Source: Escherichia marmotae | GTDB lineage: Bacteria > Pseudomonadota > Gammaproteobacteria > Enterobacterales > Enterobacteriaceae | Direction of reading: 5' to 3' | DNA: 64,000 nucleotides | Assembly: GCF_002900365.1 (NCBI RefSeq) | Contig: NZ_CP025979.1 | Coordinates: 2,976,001-3,040,000 of the forward strand | In this document: positions 54,751 to 63,959 of the stretch, one piece after another | How positions within the stretch are numbered: position 1 is the stretch's first letter | Layout: each line of letters begins with the position of its first letter | Notes under the pieces: model-generated | Databases searched by the model: none | Told to the model about the DNA's origin: nothing | Seen by the model: the letters and a program-made list of their open reading frames with translations, nothing else | Made by a program: the position numbers and the translations under genes

Positions 54751-55008
54751 TATGGATGATCCCTATGAAATAAACATATTACACAGTAAGACACTTTCAC
54801 CGCTTTATTGCTAACGGTGGCACAGAAGTTCGCTCATTTTTTGGCTTTCCGTTACGCAACAGAAAAACTAAAAAACGAAAAGGCTGATATCACAAGGCTT
54901 CTGACCTGCTAAATTGATTCACATGCTAAATCTGATAAGTTTTAATTTCAATGGTAGGTTTATTTCTTAGCTTTCGCTAGTAAACTGATAATCAGACAAA
55001 ATGGCGAC

Positions 55009-56580
55009 TTGAGGGACACTGTGGACCCTGTATTCTCTATCGGTATCTCATCCTTATGGGATGAGCTGCGACATATGCCAGCAGGCGGCACCTGGTGGTT
55101 TAACGTCGATCGCTATGAAGATGCTATCAGTCTGGTGAATCAAACCATTGCATCTCAGGCCGAAACCGCGAAAGTCGCGGTCATTAGCATGGACAACGAT
55201 CCTGACAAATACTTCAAATTAGATGATTCTCAAGGACCAGAAAAAATAAAATTATTTTCGATGCTAAATCATGAAAAGGGCCTATACTATTTGCCACGTG
55301 ATTTACAGTGTTCTATTGATCCTCAAAATTACCTTTTCATTCTTGTTTGCGCAAATAACGCATGGCAAAACATTCCTGCCGAGCGGCTTCGCTTATGGCT
55401 GGAGAAAATGAACAAGTGGAGTAGATTAAACCATTGTTCACTGCTGGTAATTAATCCTGGAAATAATAACGATAAACAATTTTCATTGTTGTTGGAGGAG
55501 TACCGTTCGCTTTTTGGACTCGCCAGTTTACGTTTTCAGGGTGATCAGCATCTGCTGGATATCGCCTTTTGGTGTAACGAAAAAGGCGTCAGCGCCCGTC
55601 AGCAACTGACCGTCCAGCATCAAAATGGCATCTGGGCGTTAGTTCAGCGTGAAGAGGCAGAAATCCAACCACGCAGCGATGAAAAACGTATTCTCAGTAA
55701 TATTGCTGTACTGGAAGGCGCGCCACCGCTATCGGAACACTGGAAGCTATTCGACAATAACGAAGCCTTGTTCAATGAAGCCCGTACCGCTCAGGCAGCA
55801 ACGGTCGTTTTCTCTTTACAGCAAAATGGACAAATTGAACCTCTGGCCCGCAGTATTCATACTCTGCGCCGCCAGCGTGGCAGCGCATTGAAAATCCTCG
55901 TGCGGGAAAATATCGCCAGCCTGCGCGCCACCGACGAGCGTTTATTGTTGGCCTGCGGCGCAAATATGGTTATTCCATGGAACGCTCCACTCTCTCGCTG
56001 TCTGACGATGATTGAAAGCGTGCAGGGGCAGAAGTTCAGTCGCTATGTACCGGAAGATATCACCACACTGCTGTCGATGACTCAGCCGATTAAACTGCGG
56101 GGGTTTCAGAAGTGGGATGTGTTCTGTGATGCGGTTAATAACATGATGAATAACACCTTGTTACCTGCTCACGGTAAAGGCGTTCTGGTGGCTCTGCGCC
56201 CGGTGCCTGGCATCCGTGTCGAGCAAGCACTGACGCTGTGCCGCCCTAATCGTACCGGAGATATTATGACGATTGGTGGCAATCGACTGGTGCTGTTTCT
56301 CTCTTTCTGCCGGATTAATGATCTGGATACCGCGTTGAACCATATTTTCCCACTGCCTACTGGCGATATTTTCTCCAACCGCATGGTCTGGTTTGAAGAT
56401 GACCAAATCAGCGCCGAGCTGGTGCAAATGCGCCTGTTAGCGCCGGAACAATGGGGTATGCCGCTGCCTTTAACGCAAGGCTCCACGCCAGTCATTAATG
56501 CCGAACACGATGGTCGCAACTGGCGACGCATACCTGAACCACTGAGATTGCTGGATGATGCTGTGGAGCGTTCATCATGA
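55009..56580 (+). CDS. bcsE: c-di-GMP-binding cellulose regulator BcsE
   Basis: A 523-residue cytoplasmic protein that enhances cellulose production. An N-terminal degenerate NTPase-like region is followed by a REC-like domain and a C-terminal GIL (GGDEF I-site-like) domain with the RxGD motif (RPNRTGDIM). The start is TTG 55009 (MRDTVDP); this matches the known N-terminus. The stop overlaps bcsF by four bases (ATGA). Confidence 0.94.
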   Translation: MRDTVDPVFSIGISSLWDELRHMPAGGTWWFNVDRYEDAISLVNQTIASQAETAKVAVISMDNDPDKYFKLDDSQGPEKIKLFSMLNHEKGLYYLPRDLQCSIDPQNYLFILVCANNAWQNIPAERLRLWLEKMNKWSRLNHCSLLVINPGNNNDKQFSLLLEEYRSLFGLASLRFQGDQHLLDIAFWCNEKGVSARQQLTVQHQNGIWALVQREEAEIQPRSDEKRILSNIAVLEGAPPLSEHWKLFDNNEALFNEARTAQAATVVFSLQQNGQIEPLARSIHTLRRQRGSALKILVRENIASLRATDERLLLACGANMVIPWNAPLSRCLTMIESVQGQKFSRYVPEDITTLLSMTQPIKLRGFQKWDVFCDAVNNMMNNTLLPAHGKGVLVALRPVPGIRVEQALTLCRPNRTGDIMTIGGNRLVLFLSFCRINDLDTALNHIFPLPTGDIFSNRMVWFEDDQISAELVQMRLLAPEQWGMPLPLTQGSTPVINAEHDGRNWRRIPEPLRLLDDAVERSS

Positions 56581-56768
56581 TGACCATCAGCGATATCATT
56601 GAAATTATTATCGTTTGTGCACTGATATTTTTCCCGCTGGGCTATCTGGCTCGACATTCTCTGCGGCGTATTCGTGACACTTTGCGTTTGTTATTCGCTA
56701 AACCTCGTTATGTAAAACCGGCCGGTACATTACGCCGTGCGGAAAAAGCCAGGGCAACCAAAAAATGA
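56577..56768 (+). CDS. bcsF: Cellulose synthesis membrane protein BcsF
   Basis: A 63-residue single-pass membrane protein (hydrophobic residues about 5-26) with a basic C-terminal tail. It recruits BcsE and BcsG to the synthase. Overlaps bcsE and bcsG by ATGA on both sides, implying fully coupled translation. Confidence 0.93.
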   Translation: MMTISDIIEIIIVCALIFFPLGYLARHSLRRIRDTLRLLFAKPRYVKPAGTLRRAEKARATKK

Positions 56769-58444
56769 CTCAATTTACCCAAAACACTGCTATGCCTTCT
56801 TCCCTCTGGCAATACTGGCGCGGCCTTTCTGGCTGGAACTTCTATTTTCTGGTTAAGTTCGGCCTGCTGTGGGCGGGCTATCTTAACTTCCATCCGCTAC
56901 TAAACCTGGTATTTGCCGCGTTCCTGCTGATGCCGATTCCACGCTACAGCCTGCACCGTCTACGTCACTGGATAGCCCTGCCAATCGGTTTTGCATTGTT
57001 CTGGCACGACACCTGGTTGCCTGGCCCGGAAAGCATCATGAGTCAGGGTTCGCAGGTCGCCGGTTTCAGTACCGATTATTTAATCGACCTCGTCACTCGC
57101 TTTATTAACTGGCAGATGATCGGAGCCATTTTTGTATTGTTAGTGGCCTGGTTATTCCTGTCGCAATGGATTCGCGTCACCATTTTTGTCGTCGCCATTC
57201 TGGTGTGGTTGAACGTACTTACCCTGGCGGGTCCAAGTTTCTCCCTCTGGCCAGCCGGTCAACCGACCACGACGGTGACAACGACAGGTGGCAACGCAGC
57301 AGCAACTGTCGCTGCCGCAGGCGGTACGCCAGTGGTTGGTGATATGCCTGCGCAAACCGCGCCGCCGACAACCGCAAACCTTAATGCCTGGCTGAGTAAT
57401 TTCTATAACGCCGAAGCGAAACGTAAGTCAACCTTCCCATCTGCTCTTCCGGCTGATGCACAGCCATTTGAATTGCTGGTCATCAACATCTGCTCACTCT
57501 CCTGGTCGGACATTGAAGCTGCCGGGTTAATGTCGCATCCGTTATGGTCGCATTTTGACATTGAGTTCAAGAACTTCAACTCCGCCACCTCATACAGCGG
57601 TCCGGCGGCAATTCGTCTGCTGCGCACCAGTTGTGGGCAGACTTCGCACACCAATCTGTATCAACCAGCCAATAATGACTGCTATCTGTTCGATAACTTG
57701 TCAAAACTGGGCTTCACCCAGCACTTGATGATGGGGCATAACGGCCAGTTCGGCGGCTTCCTGAAAGAAGTGCGCGAAAATGGCGGTATGCAGACAGAAT
57801 TGATGGATCAAACGAACCTGCCGGTTATTTTACTGGGCTTTGATGGTTCGCCAGTTTATGACGATACCGCCGTGCTTAACCGCTGGCTGGACGTAACCGA
57901 AAAAGATAAAAACACCCGCAGTGCCACGTTCTACAACACGCTTCCACTGCATGATGGCAACCATTATCCGGGCGTCAGTAAAACAGCAGACTACAAAGCG
58001 CGGGCGCAGAAGTTCTTTGATGAACTGGACGCCTTCTTTACCGAGCTGGAGAAATCGGACCGTAAAGTGATGGTCGTCGTCGTGCCAGAGCACGGCGGCG
58101 CGCTGAAAGGTGACAGAATGCAGGTATCAGGTCTGCGTGATATCCCTAGCCCATCAATCACTGATGTCCCCGTTGGCGTAAAATTCTTCGGCATGAAGGC
58201 ACCGCATAAAGGCGCACCGATTGTTATCGACCAACCCAGCAGCTTCCTGGCAATTTCTGACCTGGTGGTTCGTGTTCTCGACGGTAAAATTTTCACCGAA
58301 GACAATGTTGACTGGAAAAAACTCACCAGCGGATTGCCACAAACAGCGCCGGTATCTGAGAATTCAAACGCGGTGGTGATTCAATACCAGAACAAACCTT
58401 ATGTTCGGTTGAACGGTGGTGATTGGGTGCCATACCCGCAGTAA
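56765..58444 (+). CDS. bcsG: Cellulose phosphoethanolamine transferase BcsG
   Basis: A 559-residue inner membrane protein with four to five TM helices in residues 25-155 and a C-terminal periplasmic alkaline-phosphatase-fold domain. It adds phosphoethanolamine to cellulose. The catalytic Ser278 is in ATSYSGPAA, and zinc ligands include VPEHGGAL near 443. Intact; last gene of bcsEFG. Confidence 0.95.
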   Translation: MTQFTQNTAMPSSLWQYWRGLSGWNFYFLVKFGLLWAGYLNFHPLLNLVFAAFLLMPIPRYSLHRLRHWIALPIGFALFWHDTWLPGPESIMSQGSQVAGFSTDYLIDLVTRFINWQMIGAIFVLLVAWLFLSQWIRVTIFVVAILVWLNVLTLAGPSFSLWPAGQPTTTVTTTGGNAAATVAAAGGTPVVGDMPAQTAPPTTANLNAWLSNFYNAEAKRKSTFPSALPADAQPFELLVINICSLSWSDIEAAGLMSHPLWSHFDIEFKNFNSATSYSGPAAIRLLRTSCGQTSHTNLYQPANNDCYLFDNLSKLGFTQHLMMGHNGQFGGFLKEVRENGGMQTELMDQTNLPVILLGFDGSPVYDDTAVLNRWLDVTEKDKNTRSATFYNTLPLHDGNHYPGVSKTADYKARAQKFFDELDAFFTELEKSDRKVMVVVVPEHGGALKGDRMQVSGLRDIPSPSITDVPVGVKFFGMKAPHKGAPIVIDQPSSFLAISDLVVRVLDGKIFTEDNVDWKKLTSGLPQTAPVSENSNAVVIQYQNKPYVRLNGGDWVPYPQ

Positions 58445-58449
58445 ACTCG

Positions 58450-58485
58450 AAAAAGGCCGCAGAGTTTTATCCCTGCGGCCTGGTC
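58450..58485 (-). terminator. ldr copy 1 mRNA terminator
   Basis: On the minus strand GGCCGCAGGG...CTCTGCGGCC is followed by five T. The same hairpin recurs in copy 2 at 58931-58966. Confidence 0.75.
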
Positions 58486-58529
58486 CGGGCGCAAATTGCC
58501 ATTACGGCAGCCGACGCCCGCATGGCATG

Positions 58530-58637
58530 TTACTTCCGCTTATTCAGCCAGCTCACGATCAGGCTGGCGAGAATGCCAGCAATGACCGGAGCCGCTAAAT
58601 CGTGCCAGAAGGCCATGCCTAACTGCGCGAGCGTCAT
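58530..58637 (-). CDS. ldrD: Type I toxin Ldr, copy 1
   Basis: A 35-residue hydrophobic peptide (MTLAQLGMAFWHDLAAP, then a membrane helix, ending NKRK), one of the Ldr family. Overproduction of LdrD condenses nucleoids and is toxic. Same location as K-12 ldrD, between bcsG and yhjV. Identical in sequence to copy 2. Translation is kept off by the Rdl RNA. Confidence 0.9.
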   Translation of the reverse strand: MTLAQLGMAFWHDLAAPVIAGILASLIVSWLNKRK

Positions 58638-58686
58638 ATAGCCGCCTGTGTTGTAATGACAACGTTTCGCGGCTATTCTTGAATGG

Positions 58687-58750
58687 GCTAGAGTCAAGAA
58701 TGGCCCCCGTCATATTGTCAGGTATATACCTACAACGTGCGGGGGTTTTC
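58687..58750 (+). ncRNA. rdlD: Antisense RNA Rdl, copy 1
   Basis: Plus-strand RNA starting near GCTAGAGTCAAG and ending in a CCCCCG...CGGGGG stem plus TTTT, as in K-12 rdlD. It overlaps the untranslated leader of the ldr mRNA. Ends are approximate. Confidence 0.75.
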
Positions 58751-59010
58751 TCTTTCCAGCAACCAATGCCACCAGGGATAAAGCCCCCGCAACATTGCGC
58801 CTCACCGGAACCCTCCGGCTTGCCGCTGATTCTACGGCAGCGTATCTGTCCTGAAATCTCTCAATTTTTCACTCTGTGCTGCGCATTCCGCAGAATATTA
58901 TCGGCTTGCAGCCGTTGCATTTTTCTCACGAAAAAGGCCGCAGAGTTTTATCCCTGCGGCCTGGCCCGGGCGCAAATTGCCATTACGGCAGCCGACGCCC
59001 GCATGGCATG

Positions 59011-59118
59011 TTACTTCCGCTTATTCAGCCAGCTCACGATCAGGCTGGCGAGAATGCCAGCAATGACCGGAGCCGCTAAATCGTGCCAGAAGGCCATGCC
59101 TAACTGCGCGAGCGTCAT
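59011..59118 (-). CDS. ldrD: Type I toxin Ldr, copy 2
   Basis: The second 35-codon ldr gene, with the same protein sequence as copy 1. Its start codon is ATG 59118 and stop TAA 59011-59013. The frame is also open far upstream, but the repeat structure and K-12 homologue define this start. Confidence 0.9.
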   Translation of the reverse strand: MTLAQLGMAFWHDLAAPVIAGILASLIVSWLNKRK

Positions 59119-59166
59119 ATAGCCGCCTGTGTTGTAATGACAACGTTTCGCGGCTATTCTTGAGTT

Positions 59167-59231
59167 GTTTGGGTTCAAGAATGGCCCCCGTGATGTTGTC
59201 AGGTATATATCTGCAACGTGCGGGGGTTTTC
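59167..59231 (+). ncRNA. rdlD: Antisense RNA Rdl, copy 2
   Basis: Counterpart of copy 1, beginning near GTTTGGGTTCAAG and ending in the CGGGGG stem and TTTT. The 5' end differs from copy 1 by several bases and the loop by a few more. Ends approximate. Confidence 0.75.
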
Positions 59232-59598
59232 TCTTTCCAGCAACCAATGCCACCAGGGATAAAGCCCCGCAACATTGCGCCTCACCGGAACCCTCCGGCT
59301 TGCCGCTGATTCTACTGACGCTTTCTGCCCCTGGCATCTGCCTGTTTTTCACTTTGCGCGATGCATTCCAGCTTATTTTCATGTTTGCAGAATTTTCACT
59401 GTCCGCATTACCCGCGATCTGACACCAGGCTGGTAGTGAAATGCGCAATTTTGTAGAATTGCGCCTCCTCGCGATTCTCCCCGGTGAATCTGTTGCCTCA
59501 TTCTTAGCACACTGCGTATTCGACTTCTCCGCCTGTTGCGCAAGAGAAACGGGGGATAACCATCTTTGCGGGGCTGACTTCTTTCTGGACAGGACTTT

Positions 59599-60870
59599 AT
59601 GCAGGACAACACATTACAACTACGCGATCAGAAATTGCCATTTACGCGATACGACTTCGGCTGGGTTTTATTATGCATAGGAATGGCAATTGGTGCCGGA
59701 ACGGTGCTGATGCCAGTACAAATTGGGCTGAAGGGAATTTGGGTATTTATCACCGCAGCCATTATTGCTTATCCGGCAACCTGGGTAGTACAGGATATTT
59801 ATTTAAAAACACTTTCTGAAAGTGACTCCTGTAATGACTACACCGATATTATCAGTCATTACCTGGGGAAGAACTGGGGAATATTCCTCGGCGTCATTTA
59901 CTTTTTGATGATTATCCACGGAATTTTTATCTATTCCTTATCTGTGGTTTTCGACAGTGCTTCATATCTGAAAACCTTCGGGTTGACTGATACCGATCTT
60001 TCACAATCTTTAGTCTATAAAGTGGCTATTTTCGCCATACTGGTCGCTATCGCTTCCGGTGGAGAACGGTTGTTGTTTAAGATTTCCGGGCCAATGGTAG
60101 TGGTCAAAGTGGGCATTATTGTGGTGTTCGGTTTTGCAATGATCCCCCACTGGAATTTCGCCAATATAACCGCTTTTCCGGAGGCTTCTGTCTTCTTCCG
60201 CGATGTCCTGCTCACGATTCCTTTTTGCTTCTTTTCTGCGGTATTTATTCAGGTGCTTAACCCGATGAATATTGCCTACCGTAAACGGGAAGCAAATAAA
60301 ATACTGGCAACACGACTCGCACTGCGTACTCACCGGATTAGCTATATCACGCTCATCGCAGTAATTCTGTTTTTTGCCTTTTCGTTTACCTTTTCGATTA
60401 GCCATGAAGAGGCGGTTTCCGCGTTTGAGCAAAATATCTCAGCACTGGCGTTGGCCGCTCAGGTGATCCCCGGGCATATCATCCATATCACCTCTACGGT
60501 GTTGAATATCTTTGCTGTACTTACCGCTTTCTTTGGCATTTACCTTGGATTCCACGAGGCCATTAAAGGCATTATTATCAATCTGTTAAGCCGAATTATT
60601 GATACCCAGAAAATTAACTCACGCATGCTGACACTGGCAATTTGCGCTTTTATCGTCATTACGTTGACCATTTGGGTTTCATTTCGGGTATCGGTGCTGG
60701 TGTTCTTTCAGTTAGGAAGTCCGTTATATGGCATTGTGTCGTGCCTCATTCCGTTTTTCCTGATCTATAAAGTCGCACAACTGGAAAAACTTCGCGGGTT
60801 TAAAACCTGGCTGATTCTGCTGTACGGTATTTTGCTGTGCTTGTCGCCACTGTTGAAGTTGATTGAGTAA
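59599..60870 (+). CDS. yhjV: Amino acid permease-like transporter YhjV
   Basis: A 423-residue protein with about 11 hydrophobic segments in the hydroxy/aromatic amino acid permease family (SdaC/TdcC-like). Substrate unknown. The N-terminal GMAIGAGTVLMPVQIG is the family's first TM motif. ATG 59599 follows AGGACTTT. The upstream 59316-59598 stretch has no gene and presumably carries its promoter. Confidence 0.92.
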   Translation: MQDNTLQLRDQKLPFTRYDFGWVLLCIGMAIGAGTVLMPVQIGLKGIWVFITAAIIAYPATWVVQDIYLKTLSESDSCNDYTDIISHYLGKNWGIFLGVIYFLMIIHGIFIYSLSVVFDSASYLKTFGLTDTDLSQSLVYKVAIFAILVAIASGGERLLFKISGPMVVVKVGIIVVFGFAMIPHWNFANITAFPEASVFFRDVLLTIPFCFFSAVFIQVLNPMNIAYRKREANKILATRLALRTHRISYITLIAVILFFAFSFTFSISHEEAVSAFEQNISALALAAQVIPGHIIHITSTVLNIFAVLTAFFGIYLGFHEAIKGIIINLLSRIIDTQKINSRMLTLAICAFIVITLTIWVSFRVSVLVFFQLGSPLYGIVSCLIPFFLIYKVAQLEKLRGFKTWLILLYGILLCLSPLLKLIE

Positions 60871-60877
60871 AAGCAAC

Positions 60878-60898
60878 GGGGCTGCTCACAGCAGCCCC
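60878..60898 (+). terminator. Hairpin after yhjV
   Basis: GGGGCTGCT (60878-60886) pairs perfectly with AGCAGCCCC (60890-60898), 7 bp past the stop. No U-tract follows. Confidence 0.5.
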
Positions 60899-61008
60899 AG
60901 ACGATGTCGATAGCATTGCAGTACAGCCTGGATATGCTCCTGAGTCACAAAAAGGGTCAAAAAAGACATGTATTCGATATGTAAAACACTAAAAGATTAT
61001 TTTTGATA

Positions 61009-61036
61009 TGAGACCGGCATGAAAACCGGTCTCATC
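61009..61036 (-). terminator. Hairpin at the end of the dpp operon
   Basis: ATGAGACCGG (61009-61018) and CCGGTCTCAT (61027-61036) pair perfectly, 8 bp past the dppF stop on the minus strand. No strong U-tract on that strand. Confidence 0.6.
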
Positions 61037-61043
61037 GGGTGGG

Positions 61044-62057
61044 TTATACAACTGGCTTCTGCGGATTTTCATCCTGATCAACAGCAAAGCAGGCCACCAG
61101 TTGACCGCCATAGTCTTTTAGCTGCGGCTGCAACTGTGTGCAGAGGCCGAAACGTCTACGACAGCGAGCGTTGAAGGCGCAACCCGGCGGTGGATTCAGT
61201 GGGCTTGGCAGTTCACCGGTGAGCTTGATGCGTTCGCGACGATCGTCCGGGTTCAGGCGCGGCGTCGCAGAGAGCAGCGCCTGAGTGTACGGATGACGCG
61301 GGTTATTGAAGATTTGCTCCTTCGTTCCCTTCTCCACGCAGCGCCCCAGGTACATCACCATCACTTCATCGGCAATGTGCTCCACCACCGACAGGTCGTG
61401 CGAGATAAAGACATAAGAAAGCCCCAGCTCTTGCTGTAGGTCCATCATCAGGTTGAGCACCTGCGCACGCACCGAGACGTCCAGCGCGGAAACCGGTTCG
61501 TCGGCAATCACCACGTCCGGGTCAAGCATCAACCCACGGGCGATGGCGATGCGCTGACGCTGTCCGCCGGAGAACATATGCGGATAGCGGTCGTAATGCT
61601 CGGTTTTCAGGCCGACTTTCGCCATCATCGACAGGGCTTTTTCCCGACGCTGTTCTTTGCTTAAGTTGGTGTTAATCAGCAGCGGCTCTTCGAGAATTTG
61701 CCCGACTTTTTTACGCGGATTCAGCGAACCGTAGGGGTTCTGGAAGACGATCTGGATTTTCTGCCGACGCAGTTTCTGCGCCTGCGGATCGTGCTTGAGC
61801 AGATCCTGCCCCTGGTAATACAGTTCGCCGCCGGTCGGCGTTTCGATCATCGTCAGCAACCGACCGAGGGTCGATTTACCGCAGCCAGATTCTCCCACCA
61901 CCGCCAGCGTTTTGCCGCGTTCAAGGGTAAACGAAACGCCGTCCAGCGCCTTCACCAGACGTTCCGGCGCGAACATACCTTTCTTCACCGGATAATGCTT
62001 TTTCAGGTCGATAGCCTGCAACAATGGCTGTTGCGAGGTGGCCTCTTGCGTACTCAT
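61044..62057 (-). CDS. dppF: Dipeptide ABC transporter ATP-binding protein DppF
   Basis: A 337-residue ABC ATPase of the oligopeptide type; it energises dipeptide (and haem/ALA) import via DppBC. Walker A GESGCGKST, signature FSGGQRQRIA, Walker B VIADEPVSALD, and the C-terminal oligopeptide domain with the Cys cluster (CAFNARCRRRFGLC). The C-terminus ends PQKPVV, three residues longer than the K-12 334-residue form as I remember it. It overlaps dppD by ATGA. Confidence 0.95.
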   Translation of the reverse strand: MSTQEATSQQPLLQAIDLKKHYPVKKGMFAPERLVKALDGVSFTLERGKTLAVVGESGCGKSTLGRLLTMIETPTGGELYYQGQDLLKHDPQAQKLRRQKIQIVFQNPYGSLNPRKKVGQILEEPLLINTNLSKEQRREKALSMMAKVGLKTEHYDRYPHMFSGGQRQRIAIARGLMLDPDVVIADEPVSALDVSVRAQVLNLMMDLQQELGLSYVFISHDLSVVEHIADEVMVMYLGRCVEKGTKEQIFNNPRHPYTQALLSATPRLNPDDRRERIKLTGELPSPLNPPPGCAFNARCRRRFGLCTQLQPQLKDYGGQLVACFAVDQDENPQKPVV

Positions 62058-63037
62058 AGTGTGGGCCTCCCGGCATCATCAAGTGGGTAATGGCATTTGG
62101 ACTGACGCCCGTCAGCGAGCATATTCAGCGCCGGCTCTTCAGCGCGGCATTTGTCAGTGGCATAGGGGCAGCGCGGATTAAGCAGGCAGCCGTTCGGGCG
62201 GTCGTATTTTCCGGGAACCACACCAGGTAACGACGCCAGACGTTCTTTGTCCTGGGCAAATTCCGGCAACGCACGCAACAATGCCTGGGTATATGGATGA
62301 CGTGGCGCACGGAAGATAGCGTGGGCATCACCCGTTTCCACCACCTGACCGGCATACATCACGATGATTTTATGCGCCGCTTCCGCCACCAGCGCCAGGT
62401 CATGCGTAATCAATACCAGCGCCATGTTCTCTTTCTGCTGTAACTCCAGCAGCAGTTCGATGATTTGCGCCTGAATGGTCACGTCCAGCGCGGTGGTCGG
62501 TTCATCGGCAATCAGCAGTTTTGGCCGACAGGCAATTGCCATCGCGATCATTACACGCTGGCTCATCCCGCCGGAAAGTTGATGCGGGTAAACGTCCAGA
62601 CGCGATGCCGGATCGGGGATGCCGACCAGATTCAACAGGTCAATCGCTCGCTGACGGCGGGTGCTTTTGTTACCCCCCTGATGCACCTTAATCGCTTCCA
62701 TAATCTGGAAACCAACGGTGTAACACGGGTTGAGACTGGTCATCGGGTCCTGGAAGATCATCGCGACTTCGGCACCGACCAGGTTGCGGCGCTCTTTTTC
62801 CGAAATACGCTGCAAATCCTGACCGTTAAATTCCAGCTTTTCTGCCATCACGCGACCGGGATAATCAATCAGCCCCATAATCGCCAGCGAACTAACCGAT
62901 TTGCCAGAACCAGACTCGCCAACAATGCCAACCACTTCGCCCTGTTTCACGCTGTAGCTGATGCGGTCTACGGCGCGGAATGGTGCGCTTTCATCACCGA
63001 AATGCACCGATAATTTATCTATATTTAATAACGCCAT
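62054..63037 (-). CDS. dppD: Dipeptide ABC transporter ATP-binding protein DppD
   Basis: A 327-residue partner ATPase to DppF. Walker A GESGSGKS, signature LSGGMSQRVM, Walker B LIADEPTTALD, and the C-terminal CLLNPRCPYATDKC cluster. It follows dppC after 10 bp and overlaps dppF by ATGA. Confidence 0.95.
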   Translation of the reverse strand: MALLNIDKLSVHFGDESAPFRAVDRISYSVKQGEVVGIVGESGSGKSVSSLAIMGLIDYPGRVMAEKLEFNGQDLQRISEKERRNLVGAEVAMIFQDPMTSLNPCYTVGFQIMEAIKVHQGGNKSTRRQRAIDLLNLVGIPDPASRLDVYPHQLSGGMSQRVMIAMAIACRPKLLIADEPTTALDVTIQAQIIELLLELQQKENMALVLITHDLALVAEAAHKIIVMYAGQVVETGDAHAIFRAPRHPYTQALLRALPEFAQDKERLASLPGVVPGKYDRPNGCLLNPRCPYATDKCRAEEPALNMLADGRQSKCHYPLDDAGRPTL

Positions 63038-63047
63038 CTCGAACCTC

Positions 63048-63950
63048 TTACTGCTTCAGTTTGGGATCGAGCGCGTCACGCAGACCGTCACCCATCAGGT
63101 TAAATGCCAGCACCGTCAGCAGGATCGCCAGCCCCGGGAAGGTCACGACCCACCAGGCACTTTGCGCGAACTGCAATACATCGGAGAGCATGGTGCCCCA
63201 TTCCGGCGTTGGCGGTTGCGCGCCCATGCCAAGGAAGCCGAGGGCAGCCATATCGAGAATGGCGTTAGAGAAGCCGAGCGACGCCTGAACAATCAGTGGT
63301 GCAAGGCAGTTAGGGAGAATATTGACGAACATCTGGCGCAGCGCCCCAGCCCCCGCCACGCGGGAAGCCGTCACATAGTCGCGGTTCACTTCCACCAGCA
63401 CGGCAGCGCGCGTCAAACGGACGTAATGCGGCAGGGCGACAAAGGTTAATGCCAGCGCGGCGTTGCCGATAGATGGGCCGAAGATAGCCACCAGCACCAG
63501 CGCCAGCAGCAGGCTTGGCAGCGCCAGCATGATATCGACCACGCGCATGATGATGTTATCGACCAGACCGCCAAAGTAACCAGCGATCAAGCCGAGAATA
63601 ACGCCCATAATCAGCGACAATACCACCACCAGACAACCGACCAGCAGTGACAGCCGGGCACCATACATCAGGCGCGACATCACATCGCGACCGACGTCAT
63701 CGGTGCCGAGCAAATGCGCCATGCTGCCGCCTTCCTGCCAGGCTGGCGGGGCGAGCAGCGCATCGCGGAACTGCTCCGCCGGGTTATACGGCGCAATCCA
63801 GTTGGCAAAAATCGCGATAAACAGCACGATGACCACGTAAACAAGCCCGACGACTGCGCCTTTGTTGCGTTTAAAATAGTGCCAGAACTCCTGTAACGGG
63901 GTCATCGGCACCGGTGCAGTAATCACTTTATTTTCAGTAACCTGTGACAT
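63048..63950 (-). CDS. dppC: Dipeptide ABC transporter permease DppC
   Basis: A 300-residue permease with six TM helices and the inner-membrane EAA-type loop (DYVTASRVAGAGALRQMFVNILPN). It pairs with DppB. Starts 9 bp after dppB stop. Confidence 0.95.
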   Translation of the reverse strand: MSQVTENKVITAPVPMTPLQEFWHYFKRNKGAVVGLVYVVIVLFIAIFANWIAPYNPAEQFRDALLAPPAWQEGGSMAHLLGTDDVGRDVMSRLMYGARLSLLVGCLVVVLSLIMGVILGLIAGYFGGLVDNIIMRVVDIMLALPSLLLALVLVAIFGPSIGNAALALTFVALPHYVRLTRAAVLVEVNRDYVTASRVAGAGALRQMFVNILPNCLAPLIVQASLGFSNAILDMAALGFLGMGAQPPTPEWGTMLSDVLQFAQSAWWVVTFPGLAILLTVLAFNLMGDGLRDALDPKLKQ

Positions 63951-63959
63951 GATGTTCCC

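Larger units (their letters stand above)
58448..58835. repeat. Long direct repeat (LDR) copy 1
   Basis: A ~388-bp unit, repeated 481 bp downstream with near identity, containing an ldr toxin gene on the minus strand and an rdl RNA on the plus strand. It starts directly after the bcsG stop. Confidence 0.88.
58929..59315. repeat. Long direct repeat (LDR) copy 2
   Basis: Second copy of the LDR unit. It differs from copy 1 by a few substitutions and one missing C. The spacer between the copies is 93 bp. Confidence 0.88.

Noticed and set aside
58423..59122. Plus-strand frames across the LDR repeats
   Set aside because: They are the reverse of the ldr genes and appear twice because of the repeat.
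58448..59315. CRISPR-like repetition
   Set aside because: Only two ~388-bp units with internal genes; no short regular repeats or spacers.
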